Of a DNA stretch of 64,000 nucleotides, positions 40,702 to 48,599 are shown in pieces (position 1 is the stretch's first letter; each line of letters begins with the position of its first letter). The translations under genes and the position numbers were made by a program. The stretch comes from MWBF01 sp040772005 (lineage in GTDB: Bacteria; Chloroflexota; Anaerolineae; CG2-30-64-16): positions 1,178,001 to 1,242,000 of the forward strand of contig JAXGYZ010000002.1 in assembly GCA_040772005.1 (NCBI GenBank). The letters are read 5' to 3'. The notes under the pieces are model-generated. The model did no database searches, was not told the origin of the DNA, and saw nothing but the letters and a program-made list of their open reading frames with translations.

Positions 40702-40798
40702 GAGTCTATCCGAAGACTCGTAGCCTAGGGCCTTGTGCCCGTCAGGACGCCCACAAGGGGCTGGACTACCATTTTTCGGATGAGATCAGACCAGCCTT

Positions 40799-42016
40799 CT
40801 ATCTTACGGCGCCGGCTGACGGCGTGGGCGGAACCTTATCGACGGTCCAGTTGCGCGTGACCGTAGCCGTGTCACGCAGGTTGGTCAGCCATTCCTGGTA
40901 GGCGGTGTATTTGTTCTGCGCAACCGTGTAGTCATCCAGCGGCCGGGCTGGATCGCGCTCTTCGACCTTGATCAGGTGATAGCCGAACTGCGTCTTGACA
41001 GGCGGGCTGACCTCGCCGGCCTGCAGCGCAAAGGCTGCATCCTCGAATTCCTGCACCAGCCCGGCGCCGCGCGGAAACCAACCCAGGTCGCCGCCGTTGT
41101 CTCTGCTGCCAGTGTCATCCGAGAACTGGCGCGCCAGCTCCGCGAAGTCCTCGCCTGCACCCACACGCTGCTGAATCTCGATGATGCGTGCCAGCGCTTG
41201 TGCATCGTCCCGCGGCTCGAGCGTCGGTGTCGGCGCCGGCGCGGCCGGATCGGGCGTAGGCGTGGCTTGTCCTTCAGGCAGTGGCGTCGGCGTCGGCGCG
41301 GGCGTGCGCACGGATACCAGGATGTGCCGGGCATGTACCTGCTCGCCGGTCGTCGGCACGTCCTTGGTGACGTCCTCGTAGAGCTTCTCGCGAATCAGGT
41401 CCCGGCGAATGAGCGCACGGAAGTCCGCCTCAGTCATGCCGGTGGCCGTGTTCATGCGGTCCAGGTAGTTCTTGTATGCCGTCTGGAACGACTCCAGGCT
41501 CACCGGCGTCGCAGTCGGCGCGGGCGTTATGGTCGGGACCGGCGTTGCGTTCGGGTCTGCGGTGGGCTCCGGCGCCGGTGTGCGCGTGGGCACAGGGGTC
41601 GGCGGCACACGATAGTAGCCGAACAGCTTCTCGATGGTCTCGGTGACCTCTTCGTCGCTGATCGTGATGCCGCGCTGCTGGGCCTGCTCTTCCATCAGGG
41701 CATTATCGATGGCTTCATCCAGCACGGTGAGGCTGGTGCCCTGCGGGTCCGTGACCTGCCCCTCCTGGAACCAGGCGTACTTGACGAGCTTCTGATAGTC
41801 GCGTGTACTCAGCCGCTGGTTATTGACCGTGACTACCGGCTGGTTGGGCGCGATCAGGAGTTCCTGTGCAACGCCCGCAACAATGAGCAGGACAAGGAGG
41901 ATGCCGACCCCGGCGAGCGCCAGGAGGATGCGGCGATTCGCCTCCGCGTCCTTGCGGCGCAGATGCGTCTCTTTGCGCGTGATCTCGCGCACTTCTTCAG
42001 GTTTGCGCTTCGCCAT
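40799..42016 (-). CDS. Membrane-anchored parvulin-type peptidyl-prolyl isomerase (PrsA/SurA-like)
   Basis: 405 residues: a charged cytoplasmic N-terminus, one TM helix (31-52), a SurA-N-like helical domain (VVTVNNQRLSTRDYQ ... DEAIDNALMEEQAQQ) and a parvulin rotamase domain (about 240-370: VHARHILVSV, FAELARQFSDDTGSRDNGGD, LGWFPRGAGLVQEFEDAAFAL, KTQFGYHLIKVEERDP). Two Thr/Pro-rich linkers (TPVPTRTPAPEPT; TPAPTPTPLP) are inserted. It helps exported proteins fold outside the cytoplasmic membrane. It follows rpsR by 57 bases on the same strand. Confidence 0.88.
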   Translation of the reverse strand: MAKRKPEEVREITRKETHLRRKDAEANRRILLALAGVGILLVLLIVAGVAQELLIAPNQPVVTVNNQRLSTRDYQKLVKYAWFQEGQVTDPQGTSLTVLDEAIDNALMEEQAQQRGITISDEEVTETIEKLFGYYRVPPTPVPTRTPAPEPTADPNATPVPTITPAPTATPVSLESFQTAYKNYLDRMNTATGMTEADFRALIRRDLIREKLYEDVTKDVPTTGEQVHARHILVSVRTPAPTPTPLPEGQATPTPDPAAPAPTPTLEPRDDAQALARIIEIQQRVGAGEDFAELARQFSDDTGSRDNGGDLGWFPRGAGLVQEFEDAAFALQAGEVSPPVKTQFGYHLIKVEERDPARPLDDYTVAQNKYTAYQEWLTNLRDTATVTRNWTVDKVPPTPSAGAVR

Positions 42017-42073
42017 CTGTCTTCCTCAAGAGGGCCCTGAGCGCAGCAGCGGCCAGGGCCCGGTCAAACCCCA

Positions 42074-42427
42074 TCAGCTATAGCGGCGCACATGCTCCGC
42101 AGTATAGGGCAGGAGGGCCAGGTAGCGCGCGCGTTTGACGGCGACCGTAACCAGGCGTTGATGCCGCGCGCACGTGCCCGTGCGGCGCCGCGAGTTAATC
42201 TGCCCCTGGTCCGAGACGAACCGCCGCAGAGTGTTGACATCCTTATAGTCGATTGTGTCGACCTTATCGACGCAGAACGCGCAGACGCGCCGGCGCTGGA
42301 AGCGCCCGCGCGGTCCACCGCCCGGCCGACCTTCACGATTCCACGGCCGCCGCTCACTGCGCTCCGGAGCACCCGCAGGTGCGCCGCCCGCCGCGGGCTG
42401 GCCGTTGCCTTCTCTTTCCTCTACCAT
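42074..42427 (-). CDS. rpsR: 30S ribosomal protein S18
   Basis: 117 residues. The conserved S18 body starts at RRRVCAFCVDKVDTIDYKDV and continues NTLRRFVSDQGQINSRRRTG, TCARHQRLVTVAVKRARYLA, LLPY. The two cysteines CAFC and one in TCARH are present, as in zinc-type S18. A Gly/Arg/Pro-rich N-terminal extension of about 45 residues makes it longer than the usual 70-80. S18 binds S6 on the 30S platform; the order rpsF-ssb-rpsR is the standard operon. Confidence 0.95.
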   Translation of the reverse strand: MVEEREGNGQPAAGGAPAGAPERSERRPWNREGRPGGGPRGRFQRRRVCAFCVDKVDTIDYKDVNTLRRFVSDQGQINSRRRTGTCARHQRLVTVAVKRARYLALLPYTAEHVRRYS

Positions 42428-42451
42428 TGTGTTATGACTCCGTTTTGAGTG

Positions 42452-42835
42452 CTAGAATCCCATCTCGTCGTCGAAGCCGAGATCTTCCGGCTCGCTGCCG
42501 GGACGGCTGTCGAGAAACACCATTTCGGTCGCGACCACTTCGGTTCGCGAATGGCGCTGCCCGTCGGGATCGTCCCAACTGCGGGTCTGGAGGCGGCCTT
42601 CAACATAGACACGGGAGCCCTTGCGCAAGAATTGATTGCTGACTTCGGCCAGGGTGCCCCAGGCCACCACGTTGAACCACTCGGTGGCTTCGCGCCGCTC
42701 GCCAGCGCTGGTCGTCCACCCGCGGCTGACTGCAACACTGAAAGAGGTCACAGGCTTGCCGCTGGGCGTATAACGCATCTCTGGATCTCGCCCCAGGTTC
42801 CCGATGATCAGAACCTTATTCAGTCCTCGTGCCAC
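42452..42835 (-). CDS. ssb: Single-stranded DNA-binding protein
   Basis: 127 residues with the SSB OB-fold: RGLNKVLIIGNLGRDPEMRY, PVTSFSVAVSRGW, ATEWFNVVAWGTLAEVSNQF and GSRVYVEGRLQTRSWDD. The C-terminal tail is short and acidic (EPEDLGFDDEMGF), a variation on the usual DDDIPF tip that recruits partner proteins. It protects ssDNA in replication and repair. Located between rpsF and rpsR as in many bacteria. Confidence 0.94.
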   Translation of the reverse strand: MARGLNKVLIIGNLGRDPEMRYTPSGKPVTSFSVAVSRGWTTSAGERREATEWFNVVAWGTLAEVSNQFLRKGSRVYVEGRLQTRSWDDPDGQRHSRTEVVATEMVFLDSRPGSEPEDLGFDDEMGF

Positions 42836-42895
42836 CTCACCATCTCCCGTCTCAGCCTAGAAGTACTACTGCTGCCATGCTTCAGTCCAGATCGC

Positions 42896-43198
42896 TCAGT
42901 CCTCGCCCAAGCGAATGACCAGGTGTCGGATGACCTGCTCGTCGAGCCGCAGATTGCGTTCGAGCTCGCGGGTCGCGCTTGGGGTGAGCTGGAAGTTGAT
43001 CTGGATGTAGATGCCTTCGGTCTGCTTACGGATTGCGTAAGTCAGCTTCCGGCGGCCCCAAACGTTCGTGTCGGTCACTGTTCCGTTTGCCGCCGTGATC
43101 CAGCCGGCCACACGTTGATTCAACGTAGCCAGGCCTTCATCATCGAGCTGCGGGACAGCGATATAGACCATCTCGTAATCGCGCAAAACGTCAGACAT
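42896..43198 (-). CDS. rpsF: 30S ribosomal protein S6
   Basis: 100 residues. It begins with RDYEMVYIAVPQLDDEGL and carries the family core VWGRRKLTYAIRKQTEGIYI followed by QINFQLTP and IRHLVIRLGED. First gene of the rpsF-ssb-rpsR operon. AAAGGAGG lies upstream of the ATG. S6 pairs with S18 in the 30S platform and in several bacteria the complex represses its own mRNA. Confidence 0.95.
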   Translation of the reverse strand: MSDVLRDYEMVYIAVPQLDDEGLATLNQRVAGWITAANGTVTDTNVWGRRKLTYAIRKQTEGIYIQINFQLTPSATRELERNLRLDEQVIRHLVIRLGED

Positions 43199-43221
43199 GC
43201 CGCGCCAATGCCTCCTTTCCT

Positions 43222-43262
43222 CGGAAATCGCGGGCTACGCATTCGTAGCACGGTTGCCGCCG
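43222..43262 (-). promoter_or_regulatory. Possible S6:S18 autoregulatory leader hairpin
   Basis: In the rpsF leader the minus strand folds GCTAC-GAATGC-GTAGC (43234-43249) with an ACCGT bulge-like segment just 5' of it and CCGCG 3'. This resembles the S6:S18 site of 16S rRNA (…GUGAAAUGCGUAG…) used by known rpsF leaders. Only suggestive. Confidence 0.4.
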
Positions 43263-43335
43263 GACGGAGCAACCTGGAGCCGCTCGCCGGGGGCAGAAAG
43301 AGCGAGGGCGTGGCAGCCCTCGCGCGGTACAGACG

Positions 43336-43364
43336 ACTATAACATAATGTTGCGGGGAAGGCAA
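43336..43364 (-). promoter_or_regulatory. Promoter of the rpsF operon
   Basis: Minus strand TTGCCT (43359-43364), 17-base spacer, TATAGT (43336-43341). The leader to rpsF is about 130 bases. Confidence 0.72.
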
Positions 43365-43369
43365 ATTGT

Positions 43370-43452
43370 GGCCTCACCCCCCAGCTCCCCTCTCCTGAGC
43401 GCTGGGCGAACCGAAGGTTCGCACGCTCAGGAGAGGGGCCGGGGGTGAGGCC
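43370..43452. repeat. Long palindrome between hisS and the rpsF promoter
   Basis: Outer arms (ggcctcaccccc... ctctcctgagcg and the inverted cgctcaggagagggg... ggtgaggcc) enclose a nested gcgaacc-gaa-ggttcgc hairpin. It starts 2 bases from the hisS stop. It contains the ctgagcg end also seen in the 10643 repeat family. Confidence 0.75.
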
Positions 43453-43453
43453 G

Positions 43454-45073
43454 TCAGCCCACCCACCCGCGGATGACCGCCGCGGCCTCGCGGCGCGCGA
43501 CGGTCTGCTGCTGCTTTGTCAGCAGGTTGCGCACTGTCACCTGACCCTGCGCAGCCTCGTCGGGCCCGATGATGGCGATGACCGGGATGCCTTTCGTGTT
43601 GGCATAGCCGATCTGCTCGCGCAGGGCAATCGGCTCGAAGTACGTCTGCACGCGCAGCCCCTCCGCGCGGAGCTGCGTGCCCAGGGCGATAGAGGCTTCG
43701 AGCAGTTCCGGGGCGAAGGCCGCCACCAGGACCTGCACGGTCGTCCTGCCGACGTTCGGCGGGAACATCTCTTGTTCCTCCATCACTGCGATGAGCCGCT
43801 CGATACCGATGGTCGTGCCCACTGCCGGCAGACTGCGTTCCGTGAACATGCCGACCAGGTTGTCGAACCGCCCGCCGCCCGTCACGCTGCCGACATGCGC
43901 CTCTTCAACGACGGTCTCGTAGATGGAGCCCGTGTAATACTCCAGGCCGCGCGCCATCGAGACATCGACCCTGATGTATTGTTCCGGCACGCCCAGCCCC
44001 TCGAGGTAGCGCAGGATGGTCTCTAACTCGTCGATGCCCTCCACGGCCGTGGGATAGGCGGCCAGCTCCTCGCGCAGCGCGGCCAGGATGGTGCGGTTGT
44101 CGCCCTGCAGGTCGAGCAGCGGCAGCAGCCCTTCCACGACGGCTTCGGGGATCAGGTCCCGCGTCCCGCCGTAGTAGGCGCGCAGCGCGGGTGTGACCCC
44201 GTTGATGAGCTCGCCTGCGGTATCCTGCAGCCGGTCCGACGCCACTGAGCCGGGCGGTACGGCCGCGAGCACCTCGCGCAGCGGCCCTGCCACAAGTTCC
44301 GCGAGGTCCACGGGGAAGGGCGTCGGCCCGTTGGCGCCGGGCAGCGTCTCCCCCGCCAGCCGCTCCGCCAGCGCGTCCAGGCCGACCTTACCCTGCAGGT
44401 ACAGCCGCGCCACCTTGCGGATGGCATCGCGGACCGGATCGGGCAGACCCGCGGCCAGCATCTCCTGCTTGACGCCCTCGATGCCGATCTTGGGCAGCTT
44501 GTCGACCGACTGATACAGCTCCTTGAGCAGGCCGGCGGGCACGCCCGCGAACTGACCGAGGCCGACCAGTAGCTTGCGGTTGCTGATATTGACCTTGAAT
44601 TTCCGGAAACCGAGCCGGTAGAGCACGGTGTAGATGACGGCGATGGTCTCCGCGTCGGCCAGCATGCTCGTGCTGCCTACGGTGTCCACGTCGCACTGGT
44701 AGAACTCGCGCCAGCGGCCCCGCTGGGGCCGGTCCGCGCGCCAGACCGGCGCTAAATGATACCGCTTGAAGGGTTTGGGCAGGTTGGGGTACATCGCCAC
44801 GACGCGCGACAGGGGGACCGACAGGTCGTAGCGCAGCATCAGGCGCTCGTCCTTGCCGCCGTAGGTGGCCGAGTAAATCAAGCGTTCCGCCTCGGGGCCG
44901 TACTTGCCCGTCAACGTCTCTTCCAGCTCGAGCGCCGGCGTCTGCAGCGGCTCGAAGCCGAACTCCTCGAACACGCCGCGAATTACATCCATGACATACT
45001 GCCGGCGCACCATCTGCTCCGGCAGGATGTCGCGCATCCCCCTGGGGACGCGTGGCTCAACCTTCGCTGCCAT
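43454..45073 (-). CDS. hisS: Histidyl-tRNA synthetase
   Basis: 539 residues from the ATG at 45073 (AAGGAGG upstream). Class II synthetase: motif 1 around EPRVPRGMRDILPEQM, motif 2 in YHLAPVWRADRPQRGRWREF and YQCDVDTVGS, HisA/HisB elements MARGLEYYTGSIYE and VGSVTGGGRFDNLVG, and the C-terminal anticodon domain VQVLVAAFAPELLEAS. A central insertion of about 80 residues (around 190-300) makes it longer than the ~420-residue E. coli type, like some other long HisRS forms. Its leader encodes a histidine-rich peptide and an intrinsic terminator, pointing to attenuation. Confidence 0.93.
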   Translation of the reverse strand: MAAKVEPRVPRGMRDILPEQMVRRQYVMDVIRGVFEEFGFEPLQTPALELEETLTGKYGPEAERLIYSATYGGKDERLMLRYDLSVPLSRVVAMYPNLPKPFKRYHLAPVWRADRPQRGRWREFYQCDVDTVGSTSMLADAETIAVIYTVLYRLGFRKFKVNISNRKLLVGLGQFAGVPAGLLKELYQSVDKLPKIGIEGVKQEMLAAGLPDPVRDAIRKVARLYLQGKVGLDALAERLAGETLPGANGPTPFPVDLAELVAGPLREVLAAVPPGSVASDRLQDTAGELINGVTPALRAYYGGTRDLIPEAVVEGLLPLLDLQGDNRTILAALREELAAYPTAVEGIDELETILRYLEGLGVPEQYIRVDVSMARGLEYYTGSIYETVVEEAHVGSVTGGGRFDNLVGMFTERSLPAVGTTIGIERLIAVMEEQEMFPPNVGRTTVQVLVAAFAPELLEASIALGTQLRAEGLRVQTYFEPIALREQIGYANTKGIPVIAIIGPDEAAQGQVTVRNLLTKQQQTVARREAAAVIRGWVG

Positions 45074-45121
45074 CTTCCTGCCTCCTTCTGAACCCTCATC
45101 GAGCGGGTAATCCAAGACAAC

Positions 45122-45155
45122 AAAAAGGGCGTGGAACCGTCACAGTTCCACGCCC
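45122..45155 (-). terminator. Attenuator terminator in the hisS leader
   Basis: An 11-bp perfect stem GGGCGTGGAAC/GTTCCACGCCC with a seven-base loop, followed by TTTTT on the minus strand, lies between the leader peptide and hisS. Its 5' arm (GCGTGGA) is complementary to TCCACGC inside the leader peptide coding region (45206-45213 area), so an alternative antiterminating helix is possible. Confidence 0.85.
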
Positions 45156-45201
45156 AGGGAAACCACCGTCGCGCAGCGCGCCATCAATCGCCAGCAGTCT
45201 C

Positions 45202-45258
45202 CTAAGCGTGGAGCGGCTGATAATGATGGACGGAGAAAACAACACTGCGAGTCAACAT
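45202..45258 (-). CDS. hisS leader peptide with His codons (18 residues)
   Basis: Reading from the ATG at 45258: MLTRSVVFSVHHYQPLHA, stop TAG at 45202-45204. Three of 18 codons are His (CAT CAT and CAC). The ATG lies at or within a base or two of the predicted transcription start, so translation would be leaderless. The peptide ends about 45 bases before the terminator hairpin. This is the layout of ribosome-mediated attenuation: His-tRNA shortage would stall the ribosome at the His codons and favour read-through into hisS. Not an annotated ORF class; the call rests on codon content and context. Confidence 0.6.
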   Translation of the reverse strand: MLTRSVVFSVHHYQPLHA

Positions 45259-45264
45259 GAGGCC

Positions 45265-45293
45265 ATCATAGCACGGCCCTGGAAGAAGGGCAA
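45265..45293 (-). promoter_or_regulatory. Promoter of hisS
   Basis: Minus strand TTGCCC (45288-45293), 17-base spacer, TATGAT (45265-45270); start expected at about 45258. Confidence 0.75.
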
Positions 45294-45318
45294 ATCGCGC
45301 GATGCTGGCAACAGGACG

Positions 45319-45537
45319 TCAGAATCGCTCGATGATAAATGTCGGCGGCTCGCCGGCATCGCAGCGCACGCAGTTCAGCTCGTATCCCAGGAAGCGCGCC
45401 CGGCCCTCCGGCGTCAGCACCCAGGGACGGTCGGCCAGGGGCGGGGTATGGCGGACGTGCTGGCCGTGGCCGCATGCCAGCACCGCGACCCAGTCGCCTA
45501 TCTCATCTTGCTGCCAGCCGATGATGGCACGCTGCAT
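45319..45537 (-). CDS. DUF3565-type small cysteine/histidine protein
   Basis: 72 residues: MQRAIIGWQQDEIGDWVAVL, ACGHGQHVRHTPPLADRPWV, LTPEGRARFLGYELNCVRCD. The C-G-H-x2-H-x-R-H segment and the terminal CxxC suggest a small zinc-binding protein. Matches the DUF3565 pattern as I remember it. The ATG overlaps the sulfatase stop (TGATG), so it is translated with the sulfatase. Function unknown. Confidence 0.7.
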   Translation of the reverse strand: MQRAIIGWQQDEIGDWVAVLACGHGQHVRHTPPLADRPWVLTPEGRARFLGYELNCVRCDAGEPPTFIIERF

Positions 45538-47027
45538 CAGGTGCCCTTGCGCCGGGTGGCCGCGCGCATTTCCAGCCCGGTCCCGTAGTCGAGCTGGCGC
45601 GGCTCGTATTCTTCTTCCTCGCGCTGCCGTGTCATCAGCGTGTAGTCCCAGGTCGCGGGCCGCGCATCCGTACGCCAGGGGCGGCGCTCCCAGTAGTAGC
45701 CGCGGAAGGGGTCGCGCGTCTCGTTCATCCAGTCGAGCAGCCGGTTGTGGAGCTGGTCGCGCACCGCGGCATAGGCGGGATCCTCGATCAGGTTCCGCAT
45801 CTCGTACGGGTCGGCTTCCAGGTCGTACAGTTCGTCGGTCGTCAGCAGGTTGACCACCAGCTTGTACCGCGGCGTGCGGCAGGCGCGCACCGGCTGAAAC
45901 CCGCCGAATCCGTCATGGTCCACCTCGTAGCGGCCGAACTCCATGAACACGGCGTCGGCTGCGGCCACGTCGGGCCGGTGCAGCACCGGCGCGAGGCTGC
46001 GCCCGTGGAAGCTCCTGGACTGCGGGATGCCGAGCACGTCCAGGATGGTTGGGGTCACGTCGATGTGCGATACCAGGGCATCGGAGACGACGCCCGCGGG
46101 CGCGTGGCCGGGCCAGCGGACGATGAAGGGCATGTTGACGACTTCCTCGTACATGGCCGGACCCTTGCCTCCCAGGCAGTGCGAGCCGAGCAGGTCGCCA
46201 TGGTCCGAGGTATAGATGACGAGCGCGCCCGGTGCGCAGCGATCCACGGCGGCCAGCACGCGGCCGATCTCGTCATCGACGAAGCTGTTGCAGCCGAAGT
46301 AGTCCGGGTGCACGATCTGGAACGCATCGCGGTCGCTGTCCACTGCCGCGCCGGCCCAGGCCCGGTGGTGCGCGGGCTTGTCGGCCAGCGTATCCCACAC
46401 GTTGGGCCGCTTCGGGAACCGGTAGTCGCGGTACATCTCGGAGAAGGGCCGGGGGCAGATGAAGGGGTGGTGCGGCTCGTCATAGGAGAGCACGAGCAGG
46501 AAGTCGTCGCCGGCGTGCTGTTCCAGGTAGCGGATGGCACGGTCGGAGCAGCGGCGGCCGTAGGTGAAATCGGCGGTGAGGTTGGGGTCGTGGTTGAGCG
46601 CGGGCGAGCGGGAGGCCACGCGCTCCTCCGGCGTCAGTTCCTCCAGATAGTTGCGCATGTCGTACCAGTAGGCCGGGTCCCAGCCCGGCGCGGCGTGACC
46701 CAGCCCGAAATAGTCGCTGCCGTCCAAATGCCACTTGCCGATGTAGGCCGCCGGGATGCCGTGATCCGCAACGCGCTGGCCGAGCGTCCGGACATTGTCG
46801 CCCGGTGCGAGCGAGTTGGCCCAGCCGCCGTTGAGGTGGGGGTAGGTGCCGGTGAACAGGGCGGCGCGGGCCGGGCCGCATACGGGCTGGCAGGTGTACG
46901 CGCGCTCGAAGCGCACGCCCTCGCCGGCGAGCCGGTCCAGCGTGGGGGTCCGCAGGCCGGTGTCTGCATAACAGCCGACCATGTCCTTGCGCTGCGTATC
47001 GGTCATGATGAAGACGACTTGGGGCAT
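45537..47027 (-). CDS. Sulfatase (formylglycine-dependent, arylsulfatase/choline-sulfatase-like)
   Basis: 496 residues. N-terminal VVFIMTDTQRKDMVGCY with Asp10 as metal ligand; the modification motif C-x-P-x-R is Cys50-Gly-Pro-Ala-Arg54 in QPVCGPARAALFTG, so activation by a formylglycine-generating enzyme is needed. Further metal/active-site segments: YIGKWHLDG, SYDEPHHPF and YTSDHGDLLGSH. No signal peptide, so the enzyme is cytoplasmic. It releases sulfate from sugar or alkyl sulfates. Translationally coupled to the DUF3565 gene. Confidence 0.88.
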   Translation of the reverse strand: MPQVVFIMTDTQRKDMVGCYADTGLRTPTLDRLAGEGVRFERAYTCQPVCGPARAALFTGTYPHLNGGWANSLAPGDNVRTLGQRVADHGIPAAYIGKWHLDGSDYFGLGHAAPGWDPAYWYDMRNYLEELTPEERVASRSPALNHDPNLTADFTYGRRCSDRAIRYLEQHAGDDFLLVLSYDEPHHPFICPRPFSEMYRDYRFPKRPNVWDTLADKPAHHRAWAGAAVDSDRDAFQIVHPDYFGCNSFVDDEIGRVLAAVDRCAPGALVIYTSDHGDLLGSHCLGGKGPAMYEEVVNMPFIVRWPGHAPAGVVSDALVSHIDVTPTILDVLGIPQSRSFHGRSLAPVLHRPDVAAADAVFMEFGRYEVDHDGFGGFQPVRACRTPRYKLVVNLLTTDELYDLEADPYEMRNLIEDPAYAAVRDQLHNRLLDWMNETRDPFRGYYWERRPWRTDARPATWDYTLMTRQREEEEYEPRQLDYGTGLEMRAATRRKGT

Positions 47028-47043
47028 GAGTCTCCCTCATTAG

Positions 47044-47092
47044 GTCTTGTTGGGGCAGGGACATCCGTAGGATGTCCCTGCCCCAACAAGAC
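47044..47092. terminator. Perfect 23-bp palindrome between ychF and the sulfatase gene
   Basis: Arms 47044-47066 and 47070-47092 are exact inverted copies (gtcttgttggggcagg...) with loop gta, placed directly after the ychF stop. No T-run follows; it could stop transcription by structure alone or be another member of the palindrome class. Confidence 0.6.
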
Positions 47093-47093
47093 A

Positions 47094-48191
47094 TTAAACA
47101 TTAAACCGGAAATGGATGACGTCGCCGTCCTGCACGACGTACTCGCGGCCCTCCAGGCGCAACTGGCCGTGGGCGCGCGCCCCGGACAGACCGCCCGCGG
47201 CCACAATCGCAGCCTGCGGCGCGACTTCGGCGCGGATGAAGCCGCGCTGGATGTCGGTGTGAATCAGCCCCGCGGCCTCGATGGCTGTCTGCCCGCGGCG
47301 GAGCGTCCACGCACGCGTCTCTTTGCCGCCGGTGATGGTGAAGAAAGTGATGAGGTCCAGCAGGCGGTAGCTCGCGCGCACGAGCTGGTCGAGGCCTGGC
47401 TCGGCCAGGCCCAGGTCGGCGCGGTAGGCGGCAGCCTCGTCCGCGGGCCAGGTGCCCAACTCGGCCTCGCAGAGCGCGCACAGGGCGATACACGCCGCGC
47501 CTTCAGCGGCCGCGCGCACCTGCACGGGCTCCGCGGCTGGGCCGCCTGTGGGCAGCGCGGCCTCGCTCACGTTGAGCACATACAGACGGGGCTTGCCGCT
47601 GAGGAGGTTCAGTTCTGCCGTCCAGTCGGCGTGCGCGGCCGGTTCAGCGAAGGCGACCGCGGCCTGGCCGTCGTTCAGGTGGCTGCGCAGCCGGGCCAAC
47701 CACGCGAGCTGGTCTGCGAAATCGCGCGGATGGGCCTTCGCCATGCCCTGCACCTTCTCGATGCGGCGGTCGACCGTGCCGACATCGGCCAGGATGAGCT
47801 CGGTTTCGAGCGTCTCCAGGTCGGCCACGGGATCCACGTTGTCGCCCGTCGTGGGTACATCCGGGTCATCGAACCCGCGCAGGACCAGCAGGACGGCATC
47901 GACGTTGCGGATGTGGCCGAGGAACTGGTTGCCCAGGCCCTCCCCCCGGCTCGCGCCCTTGACGAGGCCCGCGATGTCCACGAACTCGACCGCTGCGGGC
48001 ACGATGCGTTCCGGCTGGATGAGCGCGGCCAGTGCGTCGAGGCGCGGATCGGGCACGGCTGCGACGCCGACGTTCGGGTCGATCGTGGTGAAGGGATAGG
48101 GCGCAGTCGCCGCGCCTGCCTGGGTCAGCGCGTTGAACAGGGTGGACTTCCCCGCATTAGGGAGTCCGACGATGCCGATTTGCAGCGACAT
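47094..48191 (-). CDS. ychF: Ribosome-binding GTPase/ATPase YchF (OLA1 family)
   Basis: 365 residues, standard length. G1 GLPNAGKST (9-17), G2/G3 FTTIDPNVG and DIAGLVKGASRGEGLGN, the YchF-specific NVSE in place of NKxD, coiled-coil arms in the middle and a C-terminal TGS domain (FFTITGGKETRAWTLRRGQT, DIQRGFIRAEV, GREYVVQDGDVIHFRFNV). Binds ribosomes and is linked to stress responses. Its promoter overlaps that of tRNA-Pro(CGG), which is transcribed in the opposite direction. Confidence 0.95.
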   Translation of the reverse strand: MSLQIGIVGLPNAGKSTLFNALTQAGAATAPYPFTTIDPNVGVAAVPDPRLDALAALIQPERIVPAAVEFVDIAGLVKGASRGEGLGNQFLGHIRNVDAVLLVLRGFDDPDVPTTGDNVDPVADLETLETELILADVGTVDRRIEKVQGMAKAHPRDFADQLAWLARLRSHLNDGQAAVAFAEPAAHADWTAELNLLSGKPRLYVLNVSEAALPTGGPAAEPVQVRAAAEGAACIALCALCEAELGTWPADEAAAYRADLGLAEPGLDQLVRASYRLLDLITFFTITGGKETRAWTLRRGQTAIEAAGLIHTDIQRGFIRAEVAPQAAIVAAGGLSGARAHGQLRLEGREYVVQDGDVIHFRFNV

Positions 48192-48244
48192 ATGGGAGCC
48201 TCCGTCTTCGACCAGTCGGGTTCGTCAATCGGTTGCGCATATAT

Positions 48245-48273
48245 TTGCATTTTAACGCCGGTCGGACTATAAT
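48245..48273 (+). promoter_or_regulatory. Promoter of tRNA-Pro(CGG)
   Basis: TTGCAT (48245-48250), 17-base spacer, perfect TATAAT (48268-48273), ten bases before the tRNA. Confidence 0.85.
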
Positions 48274-48278
48274 GCCAA
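48250..48278 (-). promoter_or_regulatory. Divergent promoter of ychF, overlapping the tRNA promoter
   Basis: Minus strand TTGGCA (48273-48278), 17-base spacer, TTAAAA (48250-48255). The two promoters lie face to face on the same ~30 bases, so they should exclude each other's polymerase. Confidence 0.5.
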
Positions 48279-48283
48279 GCGTA

Positions 48284-48359
<76 letters not shown>

Positions 48360-48364
48360 TTAGT

Positions 48365-48406
48365 CCACACGGAACTGCCATCCAGGCAACCGTGTGGTTT
48401 CGTTTT
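48365..48406 (+). terminator. Terminator of tRNA-Pro(CGG)
   Basis: CCACACGG (48365-48372) pairs with CCGTGTGG (48390-48397), with a nested TGCC/GGCA stem, followed by TTTCGTTTT. Confidence 0.85.
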
Positions 48407-48566
48407 AACCCCTCTGCACGCCGTACGTGTTTCACTGAACTTACGGCTGGTCACCTTCGCAACACAAAAAACGGCCGCGCCGATTCTGTGAATTCAGACT
48501 GACTACGCCAGGGCGTATCAGAAGGCGTCACCGGTGGATAACTGGTGGTTGTAGATCTTGGGACAG

Positions 48567-48596
48567 AAAAGCCCGACCAGAGGCGGTCGGGCTTTT
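48567..48596. terminator. Bidirectional intrinsic terminator
   Basis: AAAAGCCCGACC, six-base loop, GGTCGGGCTTTT: a 12-bp symmetric stem with T-rich ends on both strands. The stretch from 48407 to 48566 holds no convincing gene. Confidence 0.85.
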
Positions 48597-48599
48597 CAC

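Noticed and set aside
45122..45190. T-box riboswitch before hisS (GGTGGTTTCCC next to a terminator)
   Set aside because: The leader is only about 180 bases from a good promoter, no stem I or AG-bulge is visible, and the UGGU bulge would pair with an A discriminator while bacterial tRNA-His has C73. The His-rich leader peptide explains the terminator better.
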